Source: Clostridia bacterium (GTDB taxonomy: Bacteria > Bacillota > Clostridia > TANB77 > UBA1234). Taken from it: DNA of 7,883 nucleotides. Position numbers and translations under genes: made by a program. The DNA is taken from the NCBI GenBank assembly GCA_900765095.1, contig CAAFRB010000083.1, positions 1-7,883 on the forward strand, read 5' to 3'. How positions within the stretch are numbered: the stretch's first letter is position 1; every line of letters begins with the position of its first letter. Shown here one piece after another: positions 5,798 through 7,883 of the stretch. The notes under the pieces were generated by a model. That model made no database searches. It had not been told where the DNA came from and worked only from the letters and a program-made list of their open reading frames with translations.

Positions 5798-6385
5798 TTA
5801 GAAACTTAATGATTCATAAGTCTGCAATATTTCTTCTTGTCTTAATCCCAAGTATCTTTTAGTAATGGCAACAGAACTATGATTGAAAAGTTCCATCAGC
5901 TTTACTAATGCCAGCTCTGAATTTTCACTGTTCATATTATAGACCTGTCTGCCGAAAGTCTTTCTAAGTGAATGGCAGGAAAAGTTCTTAATCTTTAGCC
6001 TGTACTTCTTCTTAATCTCTTTAAGAATGATATTAATTCTCTGGACTGAAAAGACTGTACCTTTCTGACTTATTAAGATAGGTGCATTTATTCCAACTGG
6101 CTTTATATGTTCGTAACATTCTCTGATATGTTCCTGTAGCTGGGGATTCAGTCTTATGGTTCTTACCTTACCTGTCTTTTTCTCAATTACAGTAAATTCG
6201 TCTGTATCTATTATCTGCTTCCATCTTAAAGCCAGAATATCAGAAATTCTTAATCCTGTGAAACAACCTAAAGCTATAAGAAGTGATATTTTATAATTAT
6301 CATCTTTTGCCAGTTTCCTAATAAGATTCATTGCATCTGACCAGACAAGATAGTCTGCTGTTGTACTTGAATATTTAAGTGACAT
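5798..6385 (-). CDS. Tyrosine recombinase/integrase, catalytic domain only
   Basis: This 195-residue protein should cut and rejoin DNA at specific sites through a 3'-phosphotyrosine. All active-site residues are present: Arg46 in TGLRISD, Lys70 in the beta-hairpin KKTGKVR, His138 and Arg141 in HSLR, His169 in FNHSS, and the nucleophile Tyr178 in KRYLGL. The N-terminal core-binding (SAM-like) domain of normal-length integrases (300-450 residues) is missing; only about 20 residues precede the catalytic fold. It is not obviously truncated: the start ATG and the layout are clean, and short enzymes of this type are common in Bacteroidetes accessory regions. It may need a partner for DNA binding, or act in excision or inversion. 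The gene lies beside radC and has inverted repeats on both sides. It has no clear promoter box. Confidence 0.9.
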   Translation of the reverse strand: MSLKYSSTTADYLVWSDAMNLIRKLAKDDNYKISLLIALGCFTGLRISDILALRWKQIIDTDEFTVIEKKTGKVRTIRLNPQLQEHIRECYEHIKPVGINAPILISQKGTVFSVQRINIILKEIKKKYRLKIKNFSCHSLRKTFGRQVYNMNSENSELALVKLMELFNHSSVAITKRYLGLRQEEILQTYESLSF

Positions 6386-6415
6386 AATGTTCTGTTTTAT
6401 AAGTAAATGAATAAG

Positions 6416-6495
6416 AGTGAATATTAATTTTTAGTTGGATTTACTAACTCGCTGATTTATAAGGAAACATTCACTAATTATCAAAGTGAATATTA
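6416..6495. repeat. Repeated AGTGAATATTA sites upstream of the recombinase
   Basis: The 11-mer AGTGAATATTA occurs at 6416-6426 and again at 6485-6495. An inverted partial copy, ATTCACT (6469-6475), pairs with the second one to make a palindrome with a 9-base spacer. All lie between the recombinase start and the radC terminator, where the recombinase promoter should be. They may bind an autoregulator or the recombinase itself. Confidence 0.4.
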
Positions 6496-6501
6496 CAAAG
6501 T

Positions 6502-6533
6502 AAGGACACCCAACTAAAATATTGAGTGCCCTT
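6502..6533 (-). terminator. Hairpin terminator after radC
   Basis: As minus-strand RNA, AAGGGCACUCAAU and GUUGGGUGUCCUU pair over 13 positions, three of them G-U, around AUUUUA. The G-U pairs would be mismatches on the plus strand, so it acts for leftward transcripts. The T tract after it is weak (ACTTTG). It starts 7 bases past the radC stop. Confidence 0.65.
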
Positions 6534-6540
6534 GTTTATG

Positions 6541-6987
6541 CTACAGCATTCCTTCATCTGCAAAACTGTAGTATTCTGTATCTGAAAGGATGATATGGTC
6601 TAAGATTTTTATTCGCATAAGCTGGGCTGCATCCCTTACTTGTTTAGTAAGCCTTATATCTTCTGGGCTTGGCTTTAAGTTTCCACTTGGATGATTATGT
6701 GCCAGAATTAAAGCTACAGAATTAGTAAGTAATGCAGCTTGCATAATTAATCTGACATCAGCACAAGTTTCTGTGATTCCTCCCTCTGAAATTAGAGTAT
6801 ATCCTAAAATCTGGTTGGCTTGATTTAGGAACAGGACTTTGAAATATTCCTTGTAGCATATAGTTCCTTTCTTATATGTGGAAAGCATATATTTATAAGC
6901 ATCCTCTGAGCAGGTTACTTTTTGCTGATTCTTGAATTTGGGGTTGTAGGAAAGCTTCACTTCTCCTACTTTATAATCTATATTCAT
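6541..6987 (-). CDS. radC: RadC-family JAB/MPN-domain protein, short form
   Basis: The protein (148 residues) keeps the JAB metalloprotease-like domain of RadC: Glu47 in the KEYFKVLFLN strand, then AHNHPSG (His97 and His99) and Asp110 in PSPEDIRLT, the expected zinc ligands. GGITETCADVRLIMQAAL (about 69-86) is the usual family helix. The N-terminal helix-hairpin-helix part of chromosomal RadC (about 220 residues in E. coli) is missing. Despite its name, RadC is not a proven repair protein; short RadC forms are common on plasmids, conjugative elements and islands, which matches the recombinase and toxin-antitoxin neighbours. ATG 6987 has no SD site. A hairpin terminator lies on each side, so it is probably a single-gene unit, though its promoter is not evident. 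Confidence 0.9.
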   Translation of the reverse strand: MNIDYKVGEVKLSYNPKFKNQQKVTCSEDAYKYMLSTYKKGTICYKEYFKVLFLNQANQILGYTLISEGGITETCADVRLIMQAALLTNSVALILAHNHPSGNLKPSPEDIRLTKQVRDAAQLMRIKILDHIILSDTEYYSFADEGML

Positions 6988-7015
6988 AATATGTAATGTT
7001 TAATGGTTAGTAGAA

Positions 7016-7051
7016 ATGAAAAAAGGACAACTAACTTAATAGCTGTCCTTT
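7016..7051 (-). terminator. Intrinsic terminator of the yefM-yoeB unit
   Basis: As minus-strand RNA, AAAGGACAGCUA and UAGUUGUCCUUU pair over 12 positions with one G-U, and a run of U follows. It sits about 24 bases past the yoeB stop and separates the toxin-antitoxin unit from radC. Confidence 0.85.
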
Positions 7052-7074
7052 CTTCAATATTAGTAATATGTGTG

Positions 7075-7350
7075 TTATTTCTTGGAATAATGGTATCTCA
7101 TAGAGAATATGTAAACCTCTATTATGTCATCATGCACGGAGTAAACAACTCTATGCTCTGCATTGATTCTTCTTGACCATTTTCCTGCCAGTTCATATTT
7201 AAGCGGTTCTGGTTTTCCTATTCCTGTGTATGGGTGTGCGGCAATATCTTCCAATAAGTTTTTGATTTTATTCAATATTGCTTTGTTACCGCTTTGGGCA
7301 AAGTATAGGTATTCTTTTCTAGCCTGTTCTGATAATGTTATTCTGTACAT
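7075..7350 (-). CDS. yoeB: YoeB-family mRNA interferase toxin
   Basis: The 91-residue protein is a RelE-superfamily toxin that, when freed from its antitoxin, enters the ribosomal A site and cuts mRNA, stopping translation. It keeps the YoeB core: GIGKPEPLKYELAGKWSRR with Glu48 (E. coli Glu46), EHRVVY with Arg67 (E. coli Arg65), and MRYHY with His87 and Tyr88 (E. coli His83, Tyr84). Three residues, SKK, extend past the usual terminal HY. It overlaps the end of the antitoxin gene by 13 bases, so translation is probably coupled. All catalytic residues are intact, so the toxin should be active. Such pairs stabilise plasmids, integrative elements and islands and can respond to stress. Confidence 0.93.
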   Translation of the reverse strand: MYRITLSEQARKEYLYFAQSGNKAILNKIKNLLEDIAAHPYTGIGKPEPLKYELAGKWSRRINAEHRVVYSVHDDIIEVYIFSMRYHYSKK

Positions 7351-7628
7351 GCTACACGTTTTAAGAAGTCCTCTATGCTTTCACCTTCATTCTGGGATAT
7401 AGAATTACCGTTCTTAATATCCTCTTCACCTTTATGTATTGCTTCCATTGTATCGGGTGACGACATGATGTATTCCGTTTCCTTTAGAGAGTTATATTCA
7501 TCCAAAGAAATCATCACTACTCCTTTGCCATTCCCACGATTGACAACTACGGTATCATAATCGTCAATGACCGCATCAATGTAGCTTTTCAAGTTGGCTC
7601 TTAAATCTGTGTAATTGGCTGTTCTCAT
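7338..7628 (-). CDS. yefM: YefM-family antitoxin
   Basis: The protein (96 residues) binds and neutralises YoeB and, with it, represses its own promoter. The N-terminus MRTANYTDLRANLKSYIDAV is the Phd/YefM DNA-binding and dimer part; VVVNRGNGKGVVMISLDEYNSLKETEYI (about 27-54) is the rest of the YefM fold; the Glu- and Asp-rich C-terminus (GESIEDFLKRV) is the likely toxin-binding tail. The open frame extends 8 codons upstream, but ATG 7628 is chosen because it matches YefM's usual MRT start and has an excellent AAGGAGG site four bases before it, rare among Bacteroidetes genes. The pair is ordered antitoxin then toxin and overlaps by 13 bases. The unusually strong SD site fits the need for antitoxin excess and could also hint at transfer. 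Confidence 0.93.
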   Translation of the reverse strand: MRTANYTDLRANLKSYIDAVIDDYDTVVVNRGNGKGVVMISLDEYNSLKETEYIMSSPDTMEAIHKGEEDIKNGNSISQNEGESIEDFLKRVACTE

Positions 7629-7632
7629 AAAT

Positions 7633-7639
7633 CCTCCTT
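7633..7639 (-). promoter_or_regulatory. Strong Shine-Dalgarno site of yefM
   Basis: The minus strand reads AAGGAGG-atttATG. It is the only full SD sequence seen before any gene in the window and decides the start of yefM. Confidence 0.75.
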
Positions 7640-7649
7640 TGTTATAGTG

Positions 7650-7681
7650 CAAAGATATGTACTTATTTGCGTACTTACAAA
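7650..7681 (-). promoter_or_regulatory. yefM-yoeB promoter with paired operator hexamers
   Basis: Read on the minus strand, TTTG (7678-7681), 20 bases, then TATCTTTG (7650-7657) fit the Bacteroides promoter exactly. Between the two boxes lie TGTACT (plus-strand 7658-7663) and CGTACT (7670-7675), with GTAC cores exactly 12 bases apart. E. coli YefM binds TGTACA-type hexamers spaced about 12 bases centre to centre, so this is very likely the autorepression operator. A second TATATTTG box (7678-7685) overlaps the -33 element and could give a longer transcript. Confidence 0.75.
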
Positions 7682-7710
7682 TATAAACGGTTAATTATTT
7701 GATATTTAAG

Positions 7711-7739
7711 AAAAGGACACTCATTAAGAATGCCCTTTT
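7711..7739 (-). terminator. Terminator of the gene entering from the right edge
   Basis: As minus-strand RNA, AAAAGGGCAUUC and GAGUGUCCUUUU pair over 12 positions, two of them G-U, around UUAAU, with U-rich sequence following. The G-U pairs hold only in leftward RNA. It ends whatever gene stops near 7828 and insulates the toxin-antitoxin promoter. Confidence 0.75.
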
Positions 7740-7827
7740 CCCTCTCAATCAATAAAACTCATTTAATCAATGAACCATTTATATCTTTCATCACCATTAA
7801 TAGTCCGTTAAAAATTTAACATATCGG

Positions 7828-7883
7828 CTAGGCGGCTTCTGCCACTATGCCAAATAGTTCTTTGATAAGTTTAGTATTAAAAG
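7828..7883 (-). CDS. C-terminal end of an unidentified gene, cut by the window edge
   Basis: One minus-strand frame is open from the window edge to a TAG at 7828-7830, giving NTKLIKELFGIVAEAA at its end. The composition looks coding, and the terminator 90 bases downstream, which acts in the same direction, supports a gene here. Seventeen residues are too few to name the family. Confidence 0.45.
   Translation of the reverse strand, partial: FNTKLIKELFGIVAEAA

Noticed and set aside
1..7883. CRISPR array, insertion sequence or rRNA
   Set aside because: No regularly spaced repeats, no transposase frame with terminal inverted repeats and no rRNA-like sequence were seen.

Overview
The window looks like chromosome from a gut member of the Bacteroidales (Bacteroides, Phocaeicola or a relative). 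The evidence is low G+C, mostly A-rich leaders in place of Shine-Dalgarno sites, several exact TAnnTTTG -7 boxes with a TTTG-like -33 element about 20 bases upstream, and the protein families present. The species cannot be set from sequence alone.

Left part (1-2670), plus strand: a phosphate-selective-porin-like outer membrane protein is followed by a periplasmic acid glucose-1-phosphatase of the Agp family. The pair ends at a strong intrinsic terminator. A reasonable reading is that the porin admits phosphorylated solutes and the phosphatase releases phosphate or sugar from them.

Middle (2670-3370), no protein gene: a second plus-strand terminator, then a minus-strand tRNA-Gly(CCC)-like gene. 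Its D loop carries a 34-base insert that folds into a 12-bp hairpin, and its acceptor stem is poorly paired. The tail of the insert can also pair over 12 bases with the tRNA 3' flank. This RNA has its own promoter and a leader of about 120 bases.

Right part (3300-7883), all minus strand, looks like an accessory island. From upstream (right) to downstream (left) it holds: the end of an unidentified gene; a yefM-yoeB toxin-antitoxin pair with a clear autoregulatory promoter-operator and its own terminator; a short RadC/JAB protein with a terminator; a short, catalytic-domain-only tyrosine recombinase followed by a perfect 12-bp inverted repeat; about 400 bases with a promoter and leader hairpin; and a four-gene operon. 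The operon encodes a TerB-like helical protein, two small unknown helical proteins and an FtsI-derived lipoprotein that has lost the penicillin-binding catalytic serine and lysine.

The best candidates for something undescribed are the hairpin-bearing tRNA-like gene and the operon of small helical proteins ending in a dead penicillin-binding-protein-like lipoprotein.
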